Shown: positions 24,537-31,660 of the stretch, in pieces
Layout: every line of letters starts with the position of its first letter
Position numbering within the stretch: position 1 is the stretch's first letter
NCBI RefSeq assembly: GCF_015062935.1
Contig: NZ_SUTM01000024.1
Coordinates: 1-36,563, forward strand
Reading direction: 5' to 3'
From: Methanobrevibacter sp.
GTDB lineage: Archaea > Methanobacteriota > Methanobacteria > Methanobacteriales > Methanobacteriaceae
Length of the DNA stretch: 36,563 nucleotides
The notes under the pieces: model-generated
The model's database searches: none
What the model was told of the DNA's origin: nothing
What the model saw: the letters and a program-made list of their open reading frames with translations, nothing else
Translations under genes and position numbers: made by a program

Positions 24537-25475
24537 ATGATTACAAAAGGAAATAATACTAAAGTTCAAAACGAGGTAATAGCTCAAACTATTACTGATG
24601 AAACTGCAAAAAGGTTAAAGTTGGCCAGATTGTTTCCTAAGCAAGAAATTAAAGAGAACTCAGATTATTATACTTACTTTAGACAAAACATTAATCTTGA
24701 TGAAGCTATTAAAAAAGGATTGCTCGGTGAGGCCAAAGACATTGCCCCAGGTGCAAGCCTTCAAGAATTAAACATCCGTAAACCAGTAACAGACACTATC
24801 AGCATTGATACTGTTGGTGGAGTCTTAAATGTTAATAAGGATGTATTTGACTCAGATATTGTTTCATTTGAAGATTTATTAGGTGATGTAGCTACCGTTA
24901 TTGCTAATCGTATTGAATACAACATTTACGATACAATAATCAGCTCACCAAACGTTCCTGCATACAATACCACCCAAACGGATGATACTATGGATGCCTT
25001 CGGTAAATTTGTCATCAAAGCACAGGAAGCATTCAAAGGCAACGCCGGTGCAGGTGCAGACCTAACAATAATGGCCGAATCATACAAGACCTTAAGCTAT
25101 GTTAAACAATTAGCTTACGCATCCAACAAAATGGTACAGCCAGTAGAAGACATTAAAGAATACTACGGTATTGACAACATTGATCTCTTAGGAACTACAC
25201 AAGCTGACGGTGGATCATTAATAGGCGATAAGGACTACATCGGTTTTGATCTCCGTAATGCACCGTTAACAGTATTGTACTCCAAATCATCCGGAACTAC
25301 TGTTGCACCTATTACAAGTGATGAAAACATTGCAGACTTCTATCCTATCATTGAAATCATGCGTAAAGACATTTACGATGAGTTACCTCAATATACCAAA
25401 TTATTTATACAATCAAAAGTAGGAATATTATTAAATAAACCAGGACTTGCTTTAAGAGGTACCTGCAGACCATAA
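24537..25475 (+). CDS. Major capsid protein, paralogue 1 (HK97-type, inferred)
   Basis: A 312-residue protein with the aspect of an HK97-fold coat protein: an N-terminal helical arm (residues 1-50), EAKDIAPGASLQELNIRKP followed by SIDTVGGVLNVNKDVFDSD (E-loop and first strands), a long spine-like helix (FEDLLGDVATVIANRIEYNIYDTII), and the closing FYPIIEIMRKDIYDELPQYTKLFIQSKVGILL (P-domain strands). Length and the neighbouring decoration gene fit. AAAGGTGAT precedes the ATG. A close paralogue follows 16 bp later. In most related viruses this gene would follow the protease-scaffold gene, here 16 kb upstream. Confidence 0.8.
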   Translation: MITKGNNTKVQNEVIAQTITDETAKRLKLARLFPKQEIKENSDYYTYFRQNINLDEAIKKGLLGEAKDIAPGASLQELNIRKPVTDTISIDTVGGVLNVNKDVFDSDIVSFEDLLGDVATVIANRIEYNIYDTIISSPNVPAYNTTQTDDTMDAFGKFVIKAQEAFKGNAGAGADLTIMAESYKTLSYVKQLAYASNKMVQPVEDIKEYYGIDNIDLLGTTQADGGSLIGDKDYIGFDLRNAPLTVLYSKSSGTTVAPITSDENIADFYPIIEIMRKDIYDELPQYTKLFIQSKVGILLNKPGLALRGTCRP

Positions 25476-25491
25476 TTAGAGGTGAATGTTA

Positions 25492-26418
25492 ATGTTAACT
25501 AAAGGAAATGATGCTAAAGTACAAAATGAAGTAATGGCACAGATTGTAGCTGACACTTCAGCCAAATGGATGAAATTCACCAGATTACTTCCAAAGCAAG
25601 AAATACAAGAGAATTCTCAATACTATACTTACATGTCACAGAGAGTCAATATCGAGGAAGCTATTCAGGCAGGCGTGCTTGGAGAGGCCAAAGACATTGC
25701 ACCCGGCGCAACATTACAGGAATTAAATGTTCGTAAACCAATTAGCGAAACAGTCTCCATTGACACTATCGGCGGAGTATTAAACGTTTCCGCTCAGATG
25801 CTTGATTCCAATTTAATAAGTGTTAATGACATGTTACAGGATGTAGGTATCCTTATCGGTAGAAGTATTGAAAAAGCAGCTATTGACATGATAATGAATT
25901 CATCCAAAGTAACCACCTATGACTTTGAATCTGGTGACGATACTGGTATGACCATCCTTAAAGCTCAAGAGAAATTTAAAGAAGGTGCTGGAAGTTATGC
26001 CAACTTAAACTCAATGGCTGTTAGTTACAAATCTCTCACTACATTAAAATCTGACATATTCTCAAGTAACAGACAAGTTGAACCGGTAGAATTAATCAAA
26101 AGCTATTACGGCGTTGATAATATTGATATCCTTGGAACTGCTGTTTGTGATGGTGGTTCTGAGATGGGTGACAAAACATATATTGGTATGGACTACATTA
26201 ACCCAGGAATGAAATTGTTATACTCCAGGACTACAGGAACAACCGTTGCACCTTTAGGACCTGACGGTGAAATGTACGATTTCTATCCATTAATCGAATT
26301 CATGCGCAAAGACATACGTGACGAATTGCCTATGTATACAAAACTATTCATACTTTCCTCCGTTGGTGTGTTAATGAACGCACCTAATAGAATAATCAAA
26401 GGACAATTCAGAGCATAG
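25492..26418 (+). CDS. Major capsid protein, paralogue 2 (HK97-type, inferred)
   Basis: A 308-residue paralogue of the preceding protein, alike over its whole length (for example LTKGNDAKVQNEVMAQ, GEAKDIAPGATLQELNVRKP, SIDTIGGVLNV, FYPLIEFMRKDIRDELPMYTKLFI). By eye about half the residues are identical. I take ATG 25492 as the start because it matches the paralogue's N-terminus and lies 8 bases after AGAGGTG; ATG 25486 is possible. Neither copy shows a truncation or frameshift, so both are probably made. Two coat proteins could form hexamers and pentamers, or a mixed lattice; alternatively one may be used in different conditions. Confidence 0.8.
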   Translation: MLTKGNDAKVQNEVMAQIVADTSAKWMKFTRLLPKQEIQENSQYYTYMSQRVNIEEAIQAGVLGEAKDIAPGATLQELNVRKPISETVSIDTIGGVLNVSAQMLDSNLISVNDMLQDVGILIGRSIEKAAIDMIMNSSKVTTYDFESGDDTGMTILKAQEKFKEGAGSYANLNSMAVSYKSLTTLKSDIFSSNRQVEPVELIKSYYGVDNIDILGTAVCDGGSEMGDKTYIGMDYINPGMKLLYSRTTGTTVAPLGPDGEMYDFYPLIEFMRKDIRDELPMYTKLFILSSVGVLMNAPNRIIKGQFRA

Positions 26419-26575
26419 AGCCATAGTAAAAAATCTCCTAAATATATTCCTTTCGTTTGAGAGCGTGTAGGAACAAAAGAATATTAAATCTCAATAAAGA
26501 TTATGTTCGTGGAGTTTTAATTGTTTTTCTTCACTGACATCTTCTGCTAAGAGTATTTAACTCCGAATCTTCAAT

Positions 26576-26612
26576 AAGCTGGGAATCAGACCCTCTCCCA
26601 GCTTATCTATTT
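26576..26612 (+). terminator. Hairpin terminator after the capsid genes
   Basis: AAGCTGGGA (26576-26584) and TCCCAGCTT (26596-26604) form a perfect 9-bp stem with an 11-base loop, followed by ATCTATTTCT. It ends the capsid transcript, about 160 bp after the last stop codon. Confidence 0.75.
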
Positions 26613-26666
26613 CTAAAAAAAATATATGTAATATTAATAGCTATAATATATACCAGAGGATATAAG

Positions 26667-27065
26667 ATGAAATTATTTTTAGATAATAAAAATTCGTATG
26701 CAACAACAATAACAGTCAAAGGTAAAGAAATCAAATTGCTATTAATAGAATCAAGCATATTAATAGACAGCTCCCAAATCGCAACACTCTTCGACAGAAA
26801 AGAAAGAACAGTTGCAGCCAAAGTCCAGAAATCCAAACTGGAGAAATACGAAACCACCAACGTTAAGCTATTGAAAAGCTACGGCCTAATGAATCCAAAT
26901 GCAGTCAAACCAAAACCATTCTACGATTTAAGACAAATCATGGAAGGACCTGGCCGATACTATTTCAAACAAGCTGACGAACTTGATCTCATAGACGTTA
27001 TTGTTAATGTGGCCATTGGCAAACATCGTGAGTGGATCCATAACCGTGACATTGGTAAACTTTAA
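26667..27065 (+). CDS. Hypothetical protein, 132 residues
   Basis: I do not recognise this protein. It starts with two strands (MKLFLDNKNSYATTITVKGKEIKLLLI), then SSQIATLFDRKERTVAAKVQKSKLEKYE, which has the spacing of a helix-turn-helix. It ends FYDLRQIMEGPGRYYFKQADELDLIDVIVNVAIGKHREW. The layout (strands, helix-turn-helix-like stretch, FYDL-type segment) recalls small phage antirepressor-type proteins, but the match is loose. AGAGGAT precedes the ATG, and TATA-like sequence (CTATAATATATAC) lies just upstream. It stands alone after the capsid terminator, so it is probably transcribed separately. Confidence 0.5.
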   Translation: MKLFLDNKNSYATTITVKGKEIKLLLIESSILIDSSQIATLFDRKERTVAAKVQKSKLEKYETTNVKLLKSYGLMNPNAVKPKPFYDLRQIMEGPGRYYFKQADELDLIDVIVNVAIGKHREWIHNRDIGKL

Positions 27066-27116
27066 TATTAACAAAGTTTAAATTAGTTAAACACGAATTA
27101 TTAAATGGTGATTGAA

Positions 27117-27278
27117 ATGTTAGATAAAATAAAATATATTTCACTTTTAATATCTGTGATAGGTACTGTATTTTCAGTATATGTTCTTTTCAAACATAAT
27201 TTCGATACATCAAGCATTATACTATGTTTATTATGGATTATAATACTAGTTAAAGATGTAAGTTCCTTATTTAAATAA
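27117..27278 (+). CDS. Small two-helix membrane protein
   Basis: A 53-residue ORF with two hydrophobic segments, about residues 8-24 (ISLLISVIGTVFSVYVL) and 33-46 (SIILCLLWIIILV), and a short charged tail. GGTGAT ends 5 bases before ATG 27117; ATG 27105 is an alternative without its own binding site. Size and topology resemble the holin-like proteins at 12618 and 12894, but nothing proves a lysis role. Confidence 0.5.
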   Translation: MLDKIKYISLLISVIGTVFSVYVLFKHNFDTSSIILCLLWIIILVKDVSSLFK

Positions 27279-27304
27279 ATTCTTTTTTATTCTTTATTTT
27301 CTGA

Positions 27305-27415
27305 ACATTAACGGCAGCCATTATCAATTGAAAACTTATTTTTGAAACCCTTTCATATATATCACGGTTTAAATCCAGAATTGAATTTCAAAAACCCTTC
27401 CGTTAAAGTTAAAGT
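27305..27415 (+). repeat. 110-bp dispersed element, copy B
   Basis: ACATTAACGG at 27305, core CATATATATC at 27354-27363, right end CCGTTAAAGTTAAAGT at 27400-27415. The right end carries A for T at two matching positions (TTAAAG for TTAATG). It lies in a 468-bp gap with no gene (27279-27746). Confidence 0.8.
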
Positions 27416-27580
27416 TGAATCAATAAATCGAAAGCTATTGATTGCACATATAGATTATCTCATACGGAACTTCACATATTCATTCTAGTAAGAGATATAT
27501 TTTTCCAGTAATGAAATATCAAACGTTAATGTTAATGTCATAATCATCCAGCCATTACTTACTATTTCTCTATATACCTA

Positions 27581-27636
27581 TTGCGACTCGTTTCACTCGT
27601 CGCAACCTGTCCAACTTCGTTGGACAGCTTATTTTT
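27581..27636 (+). terminator. Two adjacent GC-rich hairpins with T-run
   Basis: TTGCGAC/GTCGCAA (27581-27605, loop TCGTTTCACTC) and CTGTCCAA/TTGGACAG (27607-27627, loop CTTCG), then TTATTTTTT. The loop of the first resembles the H3/H4 loops of the hairpin array at 8.98-9.27 kb. It may be a terminator or a member of the same palindromic family. Confidence 0.65.
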
Positions 27637-27681
27637 TAAATATCAAAATGTTTATATACATCGAATTACAGAGTAAGTATA

Positions 27682-27724
27682 TACATTAATAATGTAATTA
27701 CATTTATTAAGTAACTACATTAAT
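27682..27724 (+). promoter_or_regulatory. Three TACATTAAT repeats with exact 17-bp period
   Basis: TACATTAAT at 27682, TACATTTAT at 27699 and TACATTAAT at 27716. A TGTAATTACA palindrome lies between the first two. The repeats end 22 bp before ATG 27747 and cover the place where the promoter should be, so they are likely operators of the tandem ribbon-helix-helix protein that follows. Confidence 0.65.
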
Positions 27725-27746
27725 TAATATCAAGGAGGAATTTAAC

Positions 27747-28304
27747 ATGGCTGACGACCAGGACAATTATGAAGCGTTAATTGAAAAACATGCTCAACGC
27801 CAAATGAACCTTAAAGAAGCAAAAGAAGATTACATTCAAGAAGAACAGACACCACGAAAACAGATAACAGTTAAAATATTCCCTAATACTCACAAAGCCT
27901 TAAAATTAATAGCAACTGCCAAAGACACCAGTTTAGAAAAGATTGCAACATCCATTATCGAAACTAAAACAAAAGACTTAGATATTGTTGAATATGTAAG
28001 AGAAGCAGTTGAAAACACTGAAGCATTTGAAGATGGCTTTGATTGGTTACATAGAGAAGACATTGACAATTCAGCTTATGATTTAAACGATAAGTTATTG
28101 AATAAAGGCAATCCACGAAAAAGAATCAATGTTAAAGTTGATTTAGAAACTCACAGAAAATTAAGGATAGTCTCAGCTATTCAAGACAGATCACTTGATA
28201 AGATTGTCTGCTCCATCATTGAATATGAAGTTGGAGAGAAAACTCATATTGACACATCCAAATTAATGGATGAAATACTAGAATCAATTAAAGATAAAGA
28301 ATAG
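27747..28304 (+). CDS. Tandem ribbon-helix-helix DNA-binding protein
   Basis: A 185-residue protein with two ribbon-helix-helix units: residues about 37-72 (RKQITVKIFPNTHKALKLIA through DTSLEKIATSIIE) and about 125-160 (RKRINVKVDLETHRKLRIVS through DRSLDKIVCSIIE). The two are clearly related to each other, so the chain could fold as an internal pseudo-dimer. The units are linked by an acidic segment, and acidic stretches flank both. AAGGAGG is a strong ribosome binding site. The three 17-bp repeats just upstream are a natural operator for a protein with tandem sites. Roles could be autoregulation, copy control or partition. A coiled-coil protein gene follows on the other strand. Confidence 0.8.
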   Translation: MADDQDNYEALIEKHAQRQMNLKEAKEDYIQEEQTPRKQITVKIFPNTHKALKLIATAKDTSLEKIATSIIETKTKDLDIVEYVREAVENTEAFEDGFDWLHREDIDNSAYDLNDKLLNKGNPRKRINVKVDLETHRKLRIVSAIQDRSLDKIVCSIIEYEVGEKTHIDTSKLMDEILESIKDKE

Positions 28305-28335
28305 CTAACGTTAACGTTAGTGTTGGACTTGGAGA

Positions 28336-29496
28336 TTAAATTAAAGTAACCTTATCCTTCGGAACATATTCTATTGTTTCGGTAGGTTCTTTTTCCACCT
28401 CTATCTCTTCAAGTTCAACAGGTTCTTTATCTTTAACAATAGTATTATGCCTACCACTTATTAAAGTGTTTACACGGGTTAATGACTTTGTATCTCCAAG
28501 TAAGTGATTATAATCTTTAGCTAATTCATTGTATTTCAATTTATTAGCATTTACTTCCTGAGTATAAGCTATTAGCATTTGTGCTTTTTCTTCAGTATGC
28601 TTAACTTCCATTTCAGATTTTTGTTTGGAAAGTTTCATGTCAACTTCAGCACTTAATTTATCTAATTCAAGTTTAGCATCTTTAACTTTATCTTTCAAGC
28701 TATCGATTTCTTCATAATGTTCTTTTGGAGGAATGTAATCTTTTAACATTGATAGAGATTCAACTTTTTCAGTTAATTCATCTATATGTGTTTGTTGCTT
28801 TTGGATGGTTTCTTTTAACTCTTTTTCTTTATTAACAAAACTGGACTGGAGTTCGTCCTTAGTTTCCTTATAGTTATCGTTAATGCCAATAATATTTTGA
28901 TTCAGTAATTTATTGGTTTCGTTAATGTGAATATTTGCGGTCTTCAGCTGTTCGTTGTCTTTGATCAATTCTTCATTTCTGTTTGCAAGATCATCTGAAG
29001 ATTCCATAAGATTTTCAAATGCATTCTTCCAATATTCAACTTCGCTCTCCTTGGTTTTCAATTCTTCTTTTAAAGTTTCAATATCATCTACGGATTCAAC
29101 TTTAACATCCTTGGAGGATTCAAGTTCTTTAGCTAGTGAATCAACTCTTGTTACAAGTTCTTTAATTGTATTGTCCTTTTCTGAATTCTCATTGGTTAAT
29201 TCAGTAATGGTTTTATCCTTTTCCTGAAGCTGTGCTTTTAAATCTTCAGCGTCAGTGTCAGTTGTTCCTTTAGCTATTATGCCTTCAAGTTCTTTTATTC
29301 TGGCTTTGTATTCATCTACATTGTCTAATTCTTTCATTACATCAAAGCGTTGCTCTTCTGATAAAACATAGACTTTTTCGCCAACATCAAAAATAGTATT
29401 GCTGAATCCTATCCTGTTTGCATTTGCAGTATTTTTCTTTACTTCAAATTCCAGGCCGATTCCTTTATCACTTTTTTCAAGAGTTTTTTCATCCAT
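28336..29496 (-). CDS. Long coiled-coil protein of unknown function
   Basis: A 386-residue protein. The first 60 residues look globular (GLEFEVKKNTANANRIGFSNTIFDVGEKVYVLSEE). From about 60 to 330 it is nearly unbroken heptad-type coiled coil, rich in K, E, L, N and D. The tail ends in acidic repeats (VELEEIEVEKEPTETIEYVPKDKVTLI). No transmembrane or ATPase motif is visible. Opposite in direction to its neighbours, it ends 31 bp from the convergent tandem RHH gene, and its promoter must lie in the TTGCAA-rich region. It could be a structural, anchoring or DNA-organising protein. A tape-measure role is unlikely because it lacks hydrophobic segments and is not among the structural genes. Confidence 0.65.
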   Translation of the reverse strand: MDEKTLEKSDKGIGLEFEVKKNTANANRIGFSNTIFDVGEKVYVLSEEQRFDVMKELDNVDEYKARIKELEGIIAKGTTDTDAEDLKAQLQEKDKTITELTNENSEKDNTIKELVTRVDSLAKELESSKDVKVESVDDIETLKEELKTKESEVEYWKNAFENLMESSDDLANRNEELIKDNEQLKTANIHINETNKLLNQNIIGINDNYKETKDELQSSFVNKEKELKETIQKQQTHIDELTEKVESLSMLKDYIPPKEHYEEIDSLKDKVKDAKLELDKLSAEVDMKLSKQKSEMEVKHTEEKAQMLIAYTQEVNANKLKYNELAKDYNHLLGDTKSLTRVNTLISGRHNTIVKDKEPVELEEIEVEKEPTETIEYVPKDKVTLI

Positions 29497-29555
29497 CCAT
29501 TTTCACTCCAAATCCTTAACATACATATCTTTATAACAACTATATTTTATAGCTA

Positions 29556-30255
29556 TTGCAATTAATTGCAATTTTATTGCAACAAAAATTGCAACAGTTG
29601 CAACTGGAATTGCAACTCGATTTTGAAAATTGCAACTTTTGAACAATGTTGAATACTGTTTAATTTGGCCCCTATTCGGAAAAATAGAAACGACAATTGC
29701 AGTTTTTGGGGGTAGGTTGTTTGCTTGCAGGAAGGTGCAAGTATTGTAATACATATATCGTAATATATACATTTCCTTGGTATGCCAGAAAACCCACCCC
29801 AGACGGGTGTTTTTGGACATCCATATGTCCCAGTAGCTGTTCGCCACTTTCGTAATATACTACAATAATCTATATACATTCGTGTAAACATTCACAATTG
29901 CAACTGTTGCAACTTTTAAATACTGAATTGCAACTTGCATTAAAATGGGGTCAAAAACGGATATGCGGGGTTTTTCGATTTTTGGAATTGCAATTAATTG
30001 CAATAAAATTGCAATTCTTAGGGGGAAAATTGCAACTAAATTGCAATTTCTCATTGACGTTAAATTTAACATTCTTAAAATTACACTTGTTCAGTTATCA
30101 TTAACTTTTTTAATAAAATATTGAACAAACTAATAATTAAAAATTGCAATTAATTGCAACTCTGATTCTGGTTTTCAGGGTGAAAATTTCAGGAGTTGCA
30201 ACTGAGTTGCAATAAAGTTGCAACAAAATTGCAATAGTTGCAACTGGAATTGCAA
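29556..30255. repeat. TTGCAA-rich intergenic cluster
   Basis: 23 TTGCAA words in 700 bp between divergent genes (gap 29497-30385), in groups at 29556-29640, 29895-29940, 29985-30050, 30145-30165 and 30195-30255. The word is a palindrome and appears as ATTGCAATT, GTTGCAAC or ATTGCAAC. The 20-base GTTGCAACTGGAATTGCAAC occurs twice, near 29596 and 30236, and AATTAATTGCAA occurs three times. Between groups are unrelated stretches, including a short G-run segment near 29705-29715. No credible gene is inside. Confidence 0.9.
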
Positions 30256-30366
30256 CACCAAAAAATGTCATGATATATAGACTAACTAATACAAAAACTA
30301 ACAATTGAAGTAATAAAATATTGTATTACAAAAAATAGTTACACTATATAAAATTAATAATACTAT

Positions 30367-30399
30367 GATATATAAATAATATAATATGTCAAGTAATAG
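30367..30399 (+). promoter_or_regulatory. 33-bp promoter element, copy 6
   Basis: TATATAAATAATATAAT in place and TAATAG at element positions 28-33, matching the copy at 5863 closely. It overlaps ATG 30386, which would put that codon upstream of the predicted transcript start near 30397. Confidence 0.6.
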
Positions 30400-31195
30400 T
30401 ATAAGCTGGACTCATTTTTGCCAGGGCATGAACTCAATATGTTACTGGCTCATCCAGAACAAAAAGAAATATAAGAAACGTGACTACTACCAAATACTAA
30501 AACTGAAAGGTAGTTGTGCAGATGTTGAAAAGAAAGCAAAGAAACTAGGAAACAATAAGCTAGTGGCAATGTATACAATGGCGGTGATTAAAGACAATAA
30601 GTCATTGGATTTCCTTCCAAACTACGTGACATTAAAAAACGGCCTTCAGATAGATAAAGCTGAATACATTGACATGGCCATAAGGACAGAAGCATATATC
30701 AAGGCCAATGGAAGATTACCTGCAATAGTATATAGGAAATCAACATTACCGGACTATAAAGACACTACAATGAATTTCTTTATCAAGATATTTAATTTCA
30801 AAGGAAATACCATTGATGAGGCTTTAGCTATTATATCAAAGAAGAAATTATATAGCAAATACTTCGATTCACAAAAAACAGATAAACAAACAATCAATGA
30901 CGGTAGTAAAGGCAAAGGCTCCAACTGTGTAGACTGGGGACAAGTATATTACCGCATAGCAAAATCACTAGGCTATGACGTGCAGTTTGTCCATGTTAAA
31001 TGTCGTGTCAGTGGTACTGGCCATATCAGATTAAGACTGAGACATAAGAAACATACTTCAGGAAACTGGATCAACCGTGACCCTGCAGCAGTAGCAGATA
31101 CAACTTCAGGAAATGTTAGATCCATCTGGTGTGAAGACGGATACCTTATAGCATATGATCCATCATGGATATTTACAGATTTATATTCAAGTTAG
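30386..31195 (+). CDS. Pseudomurein endoisopeptidase (lysis enzyme)
   Basis: 269 residues, related to the PeiW/PeiP enzymes of methanogen viruses that cut the peptide link in pseudomurein and lyse the host. Residues about 60-118 carry a pseudomurein-binding repeat (FLPNYVTLKNGLQIDKAEY and ANGRLPAIVY). The C-terminal domain is a transglutaminase-like cysteine protease with the likely triad C181 (GSNCVDWGQ), H213 (GTGHIRLRL) and D232 (NRDPAA). SCADVEKKAKKLG near residue 43 is a second binding-type segment. The start is unsure: ATG 30386 lies inside a promoter-like element, and ATG 30428 (residue 15) may be the real one. It identifies the host as a pseudomurein-walled methanogen and is separated from the holin-like genes by 17 kb. 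Confidence 0.85.
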   Translation: MSSNSISWTHFCQGMNSICYWLIQNKKKYKKRDYYQILKLKGSCADVEKKAKKLGNNKLVAMYTMAVIKDNKSLDFLPNYVTLKNGLQIDKAEYIDMAIRTEAYIKANGRLPAIVYRKSTLPDYKDTTMNFFIKIFNFKGNTIDEALAIISKKKLYSKYFDSQKTDKQTINDGSKGKGSNCVDWGQVYYRIAKSLGYDVQFVHVKCRVSGTGHIRLRLRHKKHTSGNWINRDPAAVADTTSGNVRSIWCEDGYLIAYDPSWIFTDLYSS

Positions 31196-31205
31196 AGGTG
31201 ATAAT

Positions 31206-31433
31206 ATGAATTGCGGCGAGGCAATTGAAGAATTAAAAAAATTCCCAAAGGATAAACCATTAATGATAATGGGATGGTATAGTATTGCAGAAACAGATGA
31301 CCCTGAAGACATTAACAGTATATGTTATCTCAAAGAAGTAGACATAGATACTTTAGAAGTCACAGGTGAAATACAAGACTTTGTAGCTATTGTTACTGAT
31401 AAATACCATGAAATAGCAAGTGAATTTCCATAA
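31206..31433 (+). CDS. Small hypothetical protein, 75 residues
   Basis: Start ATG 31206, 10 bp after the endoisopeptidase stop, with AGAGGTGAT as ribosome binding site. The product begins CGEAIEELKKFPKDKPLMI, a pattern seen in many small phage-encoded proteins of unknown role, and continues as an acidic alpha-beta chain (ICYLKEVDIDTLEVTGEIQDFVAIV). It is probably co-transcribed with the lysis gene. A longer reading from 31155 overlaps the endoisopeptidase and has no binding site. Confidence 0.6.
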   Translation: MNCGEAIEELKKFPKDKPLMIMGWYSIAETDDPEDINSICYLKEVDIDTLEVTGEIQDFVAIVTDKYHEIASEFP

Positions 31434-31435
31434 TA

Positions 31436-31545
31436 ACATTAACGGTTGGGTTCAGCTATTCAAAACTTAATTTTGAAATGCTTTGATATATATCAAGGTT
31501 GGAAACTAAATTACATTTGGAAAACACGGTCGTTAATGTTAATGT
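31436..31545 (+). repeat. 110-bp dispersed element, copy C
   Basis: ACATTAACGG at 31436, core GATATATATC at 31485-31494, right end CGTTAATGTTAATGT at 31531-31545. It starts 3 bp after the last provirus-type gene. It shares 24 identical bases with copy A (from GGTTGGGTTC to CAAAACT), so A and C bracket the provirus genes. Confidence 0.85.
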
Positions 31546-31640
31546 CAGTTAATTAAATCCAAACAAAAAGAATTATAATAATTTTATTAACCAATAGTTT
31601 CATATTTTTAATGGTTGTAAAAATTTAAAAAAATAGTGTA

Positions 31641-31660
31641 AAAGGGAATTAACTCCCTTT
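31641..31660 (-). terminator. Terminator of the first adhesin gene
   Basis: AAAGGGA/TCCCTTT with a 6-base loop overlaps the stop codon. On the minus strand it is followed after a few bases by a T-rich run. Confidence 0.7.

Noticed and set aside
28336-29496. Tape measure protein
   Set aside because: The protein is long and coiled-coil but lacks hydrophobic segments, is much shorter than usual tape measures, and is on the opposite strand away from structural genes.
29503-30104. Several overlapping ORFs in the TTGCAA region
   Set aside because: Their sequence (LQLQLLQ-like and IAIAIK-like) is a by-product of the repeated word; no ribosome binding site or conserved domain is visible.
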